A DNA stretch of 37,037 nucleotides, from NCBI GenBank assembly GCA_947258825.1, contig CAMYJX010000019.1, positions 1 to 37,037 of the forward strand, read 5' to 3'. The translations under genes were made by a program, and so were the position numbers. Of the stretch, positions 15,960-22,889 are shown piece by piece (position 1 is the stretch's first letter; each line of letters starts with the position of its first letter). The notes under the pieces are model-generated. The model worked only from the letters and a program-made list of their open reading frames with translations. It was not told where the DNA came from and made no database searches. This DNA is from an uncultured Pseudomonadales bacterium (GTDB taxonomy: Bacteria > Pseudomonadota > Gammaproteobacteria > Pseudomonadales > Azotimanducaceae).

Positions 15960-16952
15960 TCAGGGTGACGCGGTGAGTGGCGCCAGATCAGCCGAGTAGC
16001 GAAGCGTCCCCTGCGCGTCGATGACGATGGCGTCGATTCCAGGCAGGGTGTCGATGAGGGCAATGCCCTTCTCCGGTCCCAGCACAAAAACGCTGGTAGA
16101 CAGGGCATCCGTCAGCGTCGCTTCCGCCCCCAGGACGGTGACGCTCCAGGTGTTGCGCGCGGAATCGCCGGTAGCGGGGTCGAGGATGTGGTGATAGCGG
16201 ACGCCATCTGCCTCGAAGTATCTTTCGTAATCACCGGAAGTCGAAACGGCCGTGTCCAGGAGCGGCAACATGACAGCCATGACGCCTTCACGGCGGGGAT
16301 CCCGCACGCCCACGTTCCAGGGCTCGCCCCGGCGGTCACCCAGAATGCGCGAGTCGCCACCTGCAGAGACGCTGGCCTGAGCGACGCCGGCGTCCAACAG
16401 CAGCTCAATGGCGCGATCCACCGCGTGGCCCTTGGCGATGCCACCCAGATCCACATAGACCTCCGGGCGGGCGTAGCGCGCCCGGCGATGCTCCGGATCC
16501 AGCTCGACGTAGCGGTAGTCGATGGCTTCCAGCGCCTGCTTCAGAAGCTCGTCCGGTGGACGCTCACCCGCGCGGTAGTCGTAGTATCTGCCCACGGACG
16601 CATAGGTCACATCGAACGCGCCGCCTGTCAGCTCCGACACGCTTCTACTCTTCTCCAGCAGGTCGAACAGCTCGCTGGAAATCTCAACCCAGCCGCCCGG
16701 CGCCTGGCGGTTCAGCAACGACAGCTCGCTGCTCTCCAGGTACGGACTGAACGCGGCCTCGATCCGGCGCATTTCGGCCATCACCATCGCCAGCAGACGC
16801 TCGCCGCGCGCCGGGTCCTGCTCCCATATCTCGGCGTGAACCCGAGTCCCCATGATGTCCTGGACGTCTTCCCGCCACTGAGCGCTTGCCGGGGGGACAC
16901 CCAGCAGCAGCAAAACAACCCACAGAAAGGTGACCAGACAGACAGGCTTCAT
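15960..16952 (-). CDS. apbE: FAD:protein FMN transferase (ApbE family)
   Basis: A 330-residue exported ApbE, the enzyme that covalently attaches FMN to Thr/Ser of target flavoproteins such as NqrB/C or RnfD/G, using FAD and Mg2+. A signal peptide is present (CLVTFLWVVLLLLGVPPASA). Family motifs are in order: DIMGTRVHAEIWEQD, ASVGRYYDYRAG, VDLGGIAKGHAVDRA, SVSAGGDSRILGDR, TAVSTSGDYERYF, YHHILDPATGD, and ATLTDALSTSVFVLG with the metal-binding Thr/Asp. There is no lipobox cysteine after the signal, unlike many ApbE lipoproteins, so it may be soluble in the periplasm. It follows a serine hydrolase gene by 28 nt. No Nqr/Rnf target is in the window. Confidence 0.93.
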   Translation of the reverse strand: MKPVCLVTFLWVVLLLLGVPPASAQWREDVQDIMGTRVHAEIWEQDPARGERLLAMVMAEMRRIEAAFSPYLESSELSLLNRQAPGGWVEISSELFDLLEKSRSVSELTGGAFDVTYASVGRYYDYRAGERPPDELLKQALEAIDYRYVELDPEHRRARYARPEVYVDLGGIAKGHAVDRAIELLLDAGVAQASVSAGGDSRILGDRRGEPWNVGVRDPRREGVMAVMLPLLDTAVSTSGDYERYFEADGVRYHHILDPATGDSARNTWSVTVLGAEATLTDALSTSVFVLGPEKGIALIDTLPGIDAIVIDAQGTLRYSADLAPLTASP

Positions 16953-16980
16953 GATGGAAGCTTAGTTCATCGGAGGCAGC

Positions 16981-18183
16981 TCAGGGGTCTGAGGGATCTG
17001 TCAGCGCCGCCGCATGGCTGGAAATCGCCACGCCGCGTCGACCCTGTCGTACGCTGTGCCGATCATGGCCGTTGGTCAGGTAGGCCAGGGAAATGCCCGT
17101 GGCCGGATCGACCCACGCCAGCTGACCGCCGGCACCGTTGTGGCCGAAGGCCTGAGGGGAATTGGTATGGCCGAATCCCAGAAAATTGGGCGCCTCCTCG
17201 CCGGCAACGACGATGCCCAGCCCGCGATTCGCCAGCTTGCCGTGAACGGGATCCCTCAGGTCGCCAGTCCTCACCTCGCGGGCCATCGCGAGGGTATTCG
17301 CCCGCCAGACTTCCTGGAAGCTTCCGTCCACCTTCAGCCCGCCATGCAGAATGCCCTGATAGAACAGCGCCAGCGTGGCGGCATTCATGAAGCCGCCACC
17401 GCCGGGGACCCCAACCGCTCTGATCTCAGGTCGATTGAAGTTCGAGATGGCTTCTTCGGTCACTTCCGTGACCGGGGGCTCGGGCAGGCCCATCCGGGCG
17501 TAATCTTCCGAGGTCAGAGCCGTGCCCACGTGCACGCAGGGCAGAGCCCTGACGTTCTGGTCTGCGGGCAGCCCGACAAATATTTCCGGCAGGCCAAGGG
17601 CCAGAGCCACCCGCTGCCGTATGAAGTCCTGAAACGCCAGGCCGCTGCGTCGCTCGATGATCTCGGCAATCACCCACATGCTGGAGGTCGGATGGTACTC
17701 ATAGCGGGTGCCCGGCTCCCAATTCAAACGCCATTGGGCAAAGCGCTTCAATCGGGTTTCCCGGTCGAGCCAGTCCTGGGCTTTGAACGGCGCGTGAGGG
17801 AAACCCGCCGTATGGGTGAGCAGTTGCGCCACGGTGACGGCATCCTTGCCGTTGTCCGCAAATTCCTGAACGATCTCGCCAACCCGCTCCGAAGGATCGA
17901 GCCGGTTTTCCTGCATCAGCAGCCAGGCGGCAGAAGAAGTGATGGCCTTGGTTGCAGAGAACACGCAGAACAGACTCTGCTCGTCGGCATCCCCGAAGGT
18001 TTCCAGCAGAGTGAGCACGCCGTTGCGGGCCACCGCCACCTGAGCGGCGGGCAGCAGGCCGTCATCGACCTCTCGCCTCACCCGCTCCAGGAAACGGCTC
18101 ACTCGAGCCGGGTTGAGCTTGCGGAACTCTTCCCGTGATACTGTCAGGTCGGCAGAGGTTAACGTGCTACTGGCTGCGCTCAT
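16981..18183 (-). CDS. Serine hydrolase of the beta-lactamase/EstB family
   Basis: A 400-residue class C beta-lactamase-fold serine hydrolase (esterase or peptidase). The SxxK nucleophile motif is S76-A-T-K79 (VFSATKAITS), the tyrosine motif is YHPTS (Tyr163), and a late GHNGAGG gives the third (KTG-equivalent) motif. Other family text is LLTHTAGFPH and RNRGLGIV-like sequence near the end. There is no signal peptide, so it is probably cytosolic, as for many EstB-type esterases. The start follows AAGGAGA at a good distance. It is divergent from cysteine synthase across a symmetric promoter region and is followed closely by apbE. The substrate is not predictable. Confidence 0.9.
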   Translation of the reverse strand: MSAASSTLTSADLTVSREEFRKLNPARVSRFLERVRREVDDGLLPAAQVAVARNGVLTLLETFGDADEQSLFCVFSATKAITSSAAWLLMQENRLDPSERVGEIVQEFADNGKDAVTVAQLLTHTAGFPHAPFKAQDWLDRETRLKRFAQWRLNWEPGTRYEYHPTSSMWVIAEIIERRSGLAFQDFIRQRVALALGLPEIFVGLPADQNVRALPCVHVGTALTSEDYARMGLPEPPVTEVTEEAISNFNRPEIRAVGVPGGGGFMNAATLALFYQGILHGGLKVDGSFQEVWRANTLAMAREVRTGDLRDPVHGKLANRGLGIVVAGEEAPNFLGFGHTNSPQAFGHNGAGGQLAWVDPATGISLAYLTNGHDRHSVRQGRRGVAISSHAAALTDPSDP

Positions 18184-18211
18184 GGATTCTCCTTAACGTT
18201 TCAAAGTGAGC

Positions 18212-18266
18212 ATTCTAGCGTCCCGCAGAGGCCTGGTTGGTCTCGCAATCTCGGTGACGCTAGAAT
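18212..18266. promoter_or_regulatory. Mirror-symmetric divergent promoter/operator
   Basis: The arms ATTCTAGCGTC (18212-18222) and GACGCTAGAAT (18256-18266) are an 11-bp perfect inverted repeat. Each arm contains TAGAAT, a good -10 hexamer: on the minus strand at 18217-18212, 29 nt upstream of the serine hydrolase start, and on the plus strand at 18261-18266, 30 nt upstream of the cysteine synthase start. A weak -35 (TTGGTC, 18237-18242) fits the plus promoter with an 18-nt spacer. No clear -35 is seen for the other direction. The arms may also be operator half-sites. Confidence 0.5.
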
Positions 18267-18295
18267 CGCGCCTCAGAATTCTACCCGGACTGCTT

Positions 18296-19273
18296 ATGGA
18301 CATCCGATCAGGGTTTGCGGGCACAATCGGCAACACGCCGCTGATCCGCCTCAACAAGCTGAGCGAGGAAACCGGCTGCGAGATTCTCGGCAAGGCGGAG
18401 TTTCTGAATCCAGGCGGCTCAGTTAAGGACCGGGCAGCCCTGTGGATGATCAGCGAGCACGAGCGCAGCGGCGCCCTGAAGCCCGGCGGCACGGTCGTCG
18501 AAGGTACGGCCGGAAACACGGGAATCGGCCTGGCCCATGTCTGCAACGCCCGTGGCTACCGGTGCATCATCTACATGCCTGACACCCAGTCTCCGGAGAA
18601 GGTGACGCTGCTGGAAACGCTGGGAGCGGAGGTGCGTCAGGTGCCCGCAGTACCGTACAAGGATCCGGAAAACTACCAGAAGCAGGCCGGACGATTCGCG
18701 CATTCCCTGCCCGACGCTGTCTGGGCCAACCAATTCGACAACCTGGCTAATCGCCACGCCCACTATGAATCTACCGGTCCGGAAATCTGGGCCCAGACCG
18801 ACGGCAAGGTGGACGCTTTCGTCGCCGCTACGGGCACCGGCGGCACCCTTGCAGGCGTCAGCCGATTCCTGAAGTCACAGAGCAACGGCATCCGGATCGT
18901 CCTGGCAGACCCCATGGGCAGCGCGCTGTACAACTGGGTGAAAACCGGCGAAGCAAGCATGAGCAAGGGGCCTTCAATAACCGAAGGCATCGGCAACAGT
19001 CGGGTTACCGACAACCTCAGCGGAACCGAGATAGACGACGCCGTGCAGATCACAGACCAGGAAATGATCACCATGGTCTATCGACAGCTGCGCGAAGAAG
19101 GCTGGTTTTTCGGCTCGAGCACCGGCATAAACGTCTGCGGCGCGGTCAAAGTGGCACAGGACATGGGGCCCGGTCACACCGTCGTCACGGTGCTGTGTGA
19201 CAGCGGCAGCCGCTACCAGTCGCGGCTGTTCAACGAGGCGTACCTCAACGAGAAAGGTCTGGTCATCGCCTGA
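18296..19273 (+). CDS. cysK: Cysteine synthase A-type PLP enzyme
   Basis: A 325-residue PLP-dependent O-acetylserine (thiol)-lyase-like enzyme that makes cysteine from O-acetylserine and sulfide. The start is ATG 18296 (MDIRSGFAGTIGNTPLIRLN); an upstream in-frame extension is not family-like. Visible features are the Schiff-base lysine in NPGGSVKDRA (Lys44), the substrate loop EGTAGNTGIG, a glycine phosphate loop ATGTGGTLAG, and a late CDSGSRYQSRLFNEAY. The sequence matches the longer CysK subgroup that keeps NQFDNLANRHAHYESTGPEI and ADPMGSALYNW, in which annotation as cysteine synthase is usual but not always tested. It is followed after 32 nt by an HcxB-like dehydrogenase gene and is probably co-transcribed with it. 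Confidence 0.9.
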   Translation: MDIRSGFAGTIGNTPLIRLNKLSEETGCEILGKAEFLNPGGSVKDRAALWMISEHERSGALKPGGTVVEGTAGNTGIGLAHVCNARGYRCIIYMPDTQSPEKVTLLETLGAEVRQVPAVPYKDPENYQKQAGRFAHSLPDAVWANQFDNLANRHAHYESTGPEIWAQTDGKVDAFVAATGTGGTLAGVSRFLKSQSNGIRIVLADPMGSALYNWVKTGEASMSKGPSITEGIGNSRVTDNLSGTEIDDAVQITDQEMITMVYRQLREEGWFFGSSTGINVCGAVKVAQDMGPGHTVVTVLCDSGSRYQSRLFNEAYLNEKGLVIA

Positions 19274-19305
19274 CCGAAAACCGGCCGGGCTGTCAGGAGT
19301 CACCT

Positions 19306-20370
19306 ATGCAAATCGATCATGACAAGCTGGCCCGCTTCACCGCCCGAATCTTCACCAGCGCCGGGGCCACCGCGCCGATAGCAGAAGAAGTCGCCGACCA
19401 CCTGGTAACGGCCAACCTCAAGGGCCACGATTCCCACGGCGTCGGCATGATTCCCAGCTATGTCGCCAACATCTCAAACGGCCACCTGCGAACCGATGCC
19501 CATGCCGAAGTGATTCGCGATCAGGGCGCGGTGCTGATGGTCGATGGCGGCACGGGATTCGGCCAGGTCGTTGGCCGCGAAGCCGTGGATATCGCGCTGC
19601 AGCGGGTAAAAAAGACCGGCGTGGTCAGCATGGGCGTACGCAACTGCCATCATCTGGGGCGCATCGGAGCCTACGGCGAGCAGTGCGGGCGAGCCGGTTA
19701 CGTGTCCGTGCATTTCGTCAACGTGGTGGGCCATGAACCCCAGGTGTCCCCTTTTGGCGGCAGGGACCGCCGCATGACGACCAACCCGTTCTGCTGCGTG
19801 GTTCCCAGGGTTGACGACGAGCCCCTGGTGCTGGACATGGCAACGAGCGCCATCGCCCTCGGCAAGGTGCGGGTCGCCCATATGAAGGGCGAGCCGGTAC
19901 CCGAGGGCGTGCTGGTGGATCACGAGGGTCTGCCGACCCGCAATCCTGCCGTGATGTACGAGGAACCCTTCGGCGCTCTGGGGCCTTTCGGCAATCACAA
20001 GGGCTACGGGCTGGCCGTTATGTGCGAACTGCTGGGAGGCGGCCTGGCCGGCGAGTGGACGGCCCAGCCGGAACACGAGCGCCCGGGCACCATCATCAAT
20101 CACATGCTGATGCTGGTGCTGGATCCGGCCGCGTTTGGCGGCCTGACAGGCTTTCAGCGCGAAGTAACGGAAATGGTGCGCTACCTGCAAAGCACTACGC
20201 CTGCAAAAGGCTTCGACCGCGTCCGCGTGCCTGGCGAGCCGGAGCAGGAATCTCTGACCCTGCGTCTGGCCGAGGGCATTCCCATAGACGACCGCAGCTG
20301 GCGGGGCATCCGGAAGGCGGCCGGCAAAGCCGGGCTGACCGAAGAGGAGATCGAGGCGCTGATCGCCTGA
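19306..20370 (+). CDS. Malate/L-lactate dehydrogenase family oxidoreductase (HcxB/YbiC-like)
   Basis: A 354-residue NAD(P)-dependent dehydrogenase of the Ldh2/MDH2 fold, which has a non-Rossmann cofactor fold. It resembles E. coli YbiC/HcxB (hydroxycarboxylate dehydrogenase B) closely along its length. Shared segments include ANLKGHDSHGVGMIPSYV, the catalytic-histidine motif NCHHLGRIGAYGEQC (His116 region), SVHFVNVVGHEPQVSPFGGR, TNPFCCVVP, LDMATSAIALGKVRVAHMKG and GNHKGYGLAVMCELLGG. The family reduces 2-oxoacids or oxidises 2-hydroxyacids; the precise substrate is uncertain. AGGAG precedes the ATG. It lies 32 nt after cysK and converges on the next gene. Confidence 0.92.
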   Translation: MQIDHDKLARFTARIFTSAGATAPIAEEVADHLVTANLKGHDSHGVGMIPSYVANISNGHLRTDAHAEVIRDQGAVLMVDGGTGFGQVVGREAVDIALQRVKKTGVVSMGVRNCHHLGRIGAYGEQCGRAGYVSVHFVNVVGHEPQVSPFGGRDRRMTTNPFCCVVPRVDDEPLVLDMATSAIALGKVRVAHMKGEPVPEGVLVDHEGLPTRNPAVMYEEPFGALGPFGNHKGYGLAVMCELLGGGLAGEWTAQPEHERPGTIINHMLMLVLDPAAFGGLTGFQREVTEMVRYLQSTTPAKGFDRVRVPGEPEQESLTLRLAEGIPIDDRSWRGIRKAAGKAGLTEEEIEALIA

Positions 20371-20405
20371 CCGACGTCCACCGGCAGCACCGGGCTCCGC
20401 CGCTG

Positions 20406-21125
20406 CTAAAGACGGCGTCGAAACAGGCTGAACAAACGCTCCCAGTGTCTTTCCGCGCCAGCCTGGTCATAGGCAGCCGGGCGCTGAGGAAAGACGAAGC
20501 CATGAACGGTGCCCGGGTACGTCTCGATGCGATAACGGACGCCAACGGAAGCCAGATGCGCGTCCAGAGCCTCTATCATTTCGGCAGGTGCCCACTCGTC
20601 CGTTTCCGCGCAGCCGAAATAAAGCTCTCCGCGAACCTCACGCGCGGTCAGATGGGGTGAATCCAGCGCCTCGGTACAGAGCCGAACGCCGTGGAACGAG
20701 GCTGCCGCAGCAATACGCTGCGGAATTGCCGCTGCCAGGGCAAAGGCAAACGGTCCGCTCATGCAGTAACCCACGCAGCCGGCCGGCCCGCTGCCCGCTT
20801 CAGGGTCCTGGCCCGTATGCGCCAGCAAGGCCCGGGCGTCTTCGCAAACCATGGCGTTGGTCAGCGAGTTCATGTGAGCGATCATCTCCGAGCGCAGTTC
20901 CGGCGTCAGAGCAAAGTCGCGCACGCGTCGATAATACAGATTAGGCAACATGACGTAGTAGCCGCCTGCAGCCAACCGACGGGCCATGTCGCTGAGCTCT
21001 TCACGCCGCCCCGGGGCGTCCATCAGCAGCAGCACCACCGGGAATGGGCCGTCCTCCTCGGGATGGGTGACGAAGGTGTTCATGACGCCGTCTGGCGTGA
21101 CGATATCCAGCTCGCGATCGCGCAT
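20406..21125 (-). CDS. Dienelactone hydrolase family protein
   Basis: A 239-residue alpha/beta-hydrolase of the dienelactone hydrolase type. The nucleophile is a cysteine in GCVGYCMSG (Cys121), the acid is probably Asp176 (GCAETDEWAP) and the base His208 (YPGTVHGFVF). This is the Cys-Asp-His triad typical of DLH rather than a serine triad. There is no signal peptide. It converges on the dehydrogenase gene with a 35-nt gap and lies 3 nt after the SDR gene on the same strand, so the two are likely one transcript. The substrate is not predictable; many family members are general carboxymethylenebutenolidase-like esterases. Confidence 0.9.
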   Translation of the reverse strand: MRDRELDIVTPDGVMNTFVTHPEEDGPFPVVLLLMDAPGRREELSDMARRLAAGGYYVMLPNLYYRRVRDFALTPELRSEMIAHMNSLTNAMVCEDARALLAHTGQDPEAGSGPAGCVGYCMSGPFAFALAAAIPQRIAAAASFHGVRLCTEALDSPHLTAREVRGELYFGCAETDEWAPAEMIEALDAHLASVGVRYRIETYPGTVHGFVFPQRPAAYDQAGAERHWERLFSLFRRRL

Positions 21126-21128
21126 CGA

Positions 21129-21926
21129 TCAATTCCTGTCAGGATCGGTAAACCGATACTCCCGGGCCAGGTCTGCAACCTTGTAGACGCCGCCGGATTT
21201 CTCCATCACATCGGGATCCATCGCCAGGGCGGCGATACAGCGGCCGGTAAACCGCGGAGACTGGGCGACGCTCGCATCCAGGGTGACATCACCGCGCTCT
21301 ACGGCGTCCATGATGAACTCGGTCTTCACCGAACCCGGCCACAGCGACAGCGCCGCAACCCCGTGCGGCCGCAGCTCTACGGCAAAATCCCTGGCCATAC
21401 GATCCACCCCGGCCTTACCGACGCCGTAAGACGCGCTGAATACGTACTCTCCACCGGCGCGGGATGAGATGTTGACCACGAGCCCGCTGCCCTGCTCGAC
21501 CATCAGCGGTGCAGCATAGACGGCGGATACGTAGTAACCGCGCAGCCCGATTCCACACTGATCGTCCCAGGCGGAAAGCGGGTGCTCCCAGAACCCACCG
21601 CCCCAGACCGGGGGATCCGGTATTTTGTAGGCATTGTTGACGAGAATATCGAGCCGACCCTGCTCCTGTCGGACGCGCTCGAAAAGCTCAAGAACCTCGT
21701 GGTCGTTGTCGTGATCCACCGGTACGGCCACACCGGTGCCTCCCAACTCGTCCACCCGACGGGCGGTGGCTTGAATGGTTCGATCCGCCGGCGGCTCGTC
21801 GAAACTTTCACTGCGCCCCGTGATGTAGACGGTAGCGCCTGCCTCGGCGAGACCTTCAGCGGCGCCTTTGCCGACCCCCCGACTGCCGCCGGTGACCACC
21901 GCCACCTTACCTCTCAGATCAGCCAT
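21129..21926 (-). CDS. Short-chain dehydrogenase/reductase (DHRS1-like)
   Basis: A 265-residue classical SDR with the cofactor loop TGGSRGVG (12-19), the structural NNAY (97-100), and the catalytic Ser154, Tyr167 and Lys171 (NISSRAGGEYVFSASYGVGK). The tail (PGSVKTEFIMDAVERGD...) and the insertion PPVWGGGFWEHPLSAWDDQ resemble the DHRS1-like subgroup, whose bacterial members have no settled substrate. It is upstream of and nearly abutting the dienelactone hydrolase gene. It diverges from fur with a 105-nt intergenic region, so iron-dependent control of both directions is possible but not shown. Confidence 0.92.
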   Translation of the reverse strand: MADLRGKVAVVTGGSRGVGKGAAEGLAEAGATVYITGRSESFDEPPADRTIQATARRVDELGGTGVAVPVDHDNDHEVLELFERVRQEQGRLDILVNNAYKIPDPPVWGGGFWEHPLSAWDDQCGIGLRGYYVSAVYAAPLMVEQGSGLVVNISSRAGGEYVFSASYGVGKAGVDRMARDFAVELRPHGVAALSLWPGSVKTEFIMDAVERGDVTLDASVAQSPRFTGRCIAALAMDPDVMEKSGGVYKVADLAREYRFTDPDRN

Positions 21927-22031
21927 ATCACCTGCTCCGCGCCAAATTTCAGCCTAGCGGGCAATGGTAACCGAACCTTGCCGGTAGCAGCCCCTTGGGA
22001 TACCTTCCCACCAGAAGTTGAGGAAGGATCC

Positions 22032-22436
22032 GTGCCCGCATCCGAGATAAAACGCGCCGGCCTGAAGGTCACGTTGCCCAGGCTGAAAGTCCTGGAGGTA
22101 CTCGAGAGCGCGAACCCCCACCACCTGAGCGCCGAGGACGTCTACAAGGCCCTGCTCGACACGGAAGACTCCGTGGGCCTGGCGACCGTCTACCGAGTCC
22201 TGACCCAGTTCGAATCTGCCGGCATCGTGTCGCGTCACAACTTTGCCGAAGGGCACGCCGTCTACGAGCTCGCGCCGGAAAAACATCACGACCACATGGT
22301 TGATGTCGATACCGGCAAGGTCACCGAGTTCATCAACGAGCGCATCGAGGCGCTGCAGAAAGACATCGTCGAAGAGCACGGCTACGAACTGGTCGATCAC
22401 GAGATGGTGCTGTTCGTCCGCAAGCGCAAACACTGA
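22032..22436 (+). CDS. fur: Ferric uptake regulator Fur
   Basis: A 134-residue Fur-family repressor. The start is GTG 22032, set by AGGAAGGA just upstream. The winged-helix region includes LKVTLPRLKVLEVLE, HLSAEDVYKALL and ATVYRVLTQFESAGIVSRHN, as in true Fur proteins. Metal ligands of the regulatory sites are visible (His85, His86, Asp87 and His88 in KHHDHMVDVDTGK, and a late YELVDHEMVLFV). The structural-zinc cysteines of E. coli Fur (CLDC) are replaced by Asp91 and Thr94, and the whole protein has no cysteine. The C-terminus ends basic (RKRKH). It lies just upstream of feoAB, which carries a Fur-box-like site. Fur assignment is favoured over Zur/PerR by the TVYRVL-QFE and HHDHMVDVDTGK text. 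Confidence 0.93.
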   Translation: MPASEIKRAGLKVTLPRLKVLEVLESANPHHLSAEDVYKALLDTEDSVGLATVYRVLTQFESAGIVSRHNFAEGHAVYELAPEKHHDHMVDVDTGKVTEFINERIEALQKDIVEEHGYELVDHEMVLFVRKRKH

Positions 22437-22490
22437 CCCATTATTCCCGCCGTGGATCGGCATTCAGCCAGCATCCGCCAACCCACCCTG

Positions 22491-22555
22491 ACCGTGAGCA
22501 AAGACCGCGAGCAAAGACCGCGAGCAAAGACCGCGAGCAAAGACCGCGAGCAAAC
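22491..22555. repeat. 13-bp tandem repeat, five copies
   Basis: Five consecutive copies of ACCGCGAGCAAAG run from 22491 to 22555. The first has T for C at position 5 and the last ends in C instead of G. It lies between the fur stop and the feoA Fur-box-like site, in non-coding DNA. Copy number is probably unstable. Confidence 0.95.
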
Positions 22556-22594
22556 CATCAGCAACGACCCAGGCATCCATCCGAATTTTCAATT

Positions 22595-22613
22595 GAAAAT
22601 GAGAATTATTTCG
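22595..22613 (+). promoter_or_regulatory. Candidate Fur box upstream of feoAB
   Basis: GAAAATGAGAATTATTTCG matches the classical 19-bp Fur box (GATAATGATAATCATTATC) at 13 of 19 positions, in an AT-rich patch that stands out from the GC-rich surroundings. It ends 36 nt before the preferred feoA start, where it could overlap the promoter and repress iron import when iron is plentiful. Confidence 0.7.
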
Positions 22614-22649
22614 ATTTAAATGGCTGATTGCCTGTTTTCCGGGGACCTC

Positions 22650-22889
22650 ATGCCCGTACTGCTTTCAGACCTGCAAATCGGCGACGTCGCCCGCGTGGCC
22701 GGTTATAACGAGCAGAGCGCCTATGCATCCCAGCTGATGTGCCTGGGCCTGATACCTGGGACGCGAATTGAAGTCCAGCGGGTCGCCCCCCTAGGCGACC
22801 CAATGGAGATCCGGTTCCGCGGATTCTCCCTGGCCTTGCGCCCCAGCGAGGCCGGTTGCCTGCAACTGGAACGGGAATGTCAGTCGTAG
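22650..22889 (+). CDS. feoA: Ferrous iron transport protein A
   Basis: A 79-residue SH3-like FeoA: LSDLQIGDVARVAGYNEQSA, then SQLMCLGLIPGTRIEVQRVA and MEIRFRGFSLALRPSEA, the standard two-half beta-barrel with the conserved L-G-L-x-P-G. ATG 22650 is preferred (GGGGA just upstream, and distance from the Fur box). An ATG at 22620 would give 89 residues but has no ribosome site and almost touches the operator. FeoA is a small cytosolic partner of the FeoB transporter. It overlaps feoB by 13 nt. Confidence 0.9.
   Translation: MPVLLSDLQIGDVARVAGYNEQSAYASQLMCLGLIPGTRIEVQRVAPLGDPMEIRFRGFSLALRPSEAGCLQLERECQS

Noticed and set aside
22491..22555. Possible CRISPR array from regular repeats
   Set aside because: Units are 13 bp and directly abutting, with no spacers; it is a simple tandem repeat.
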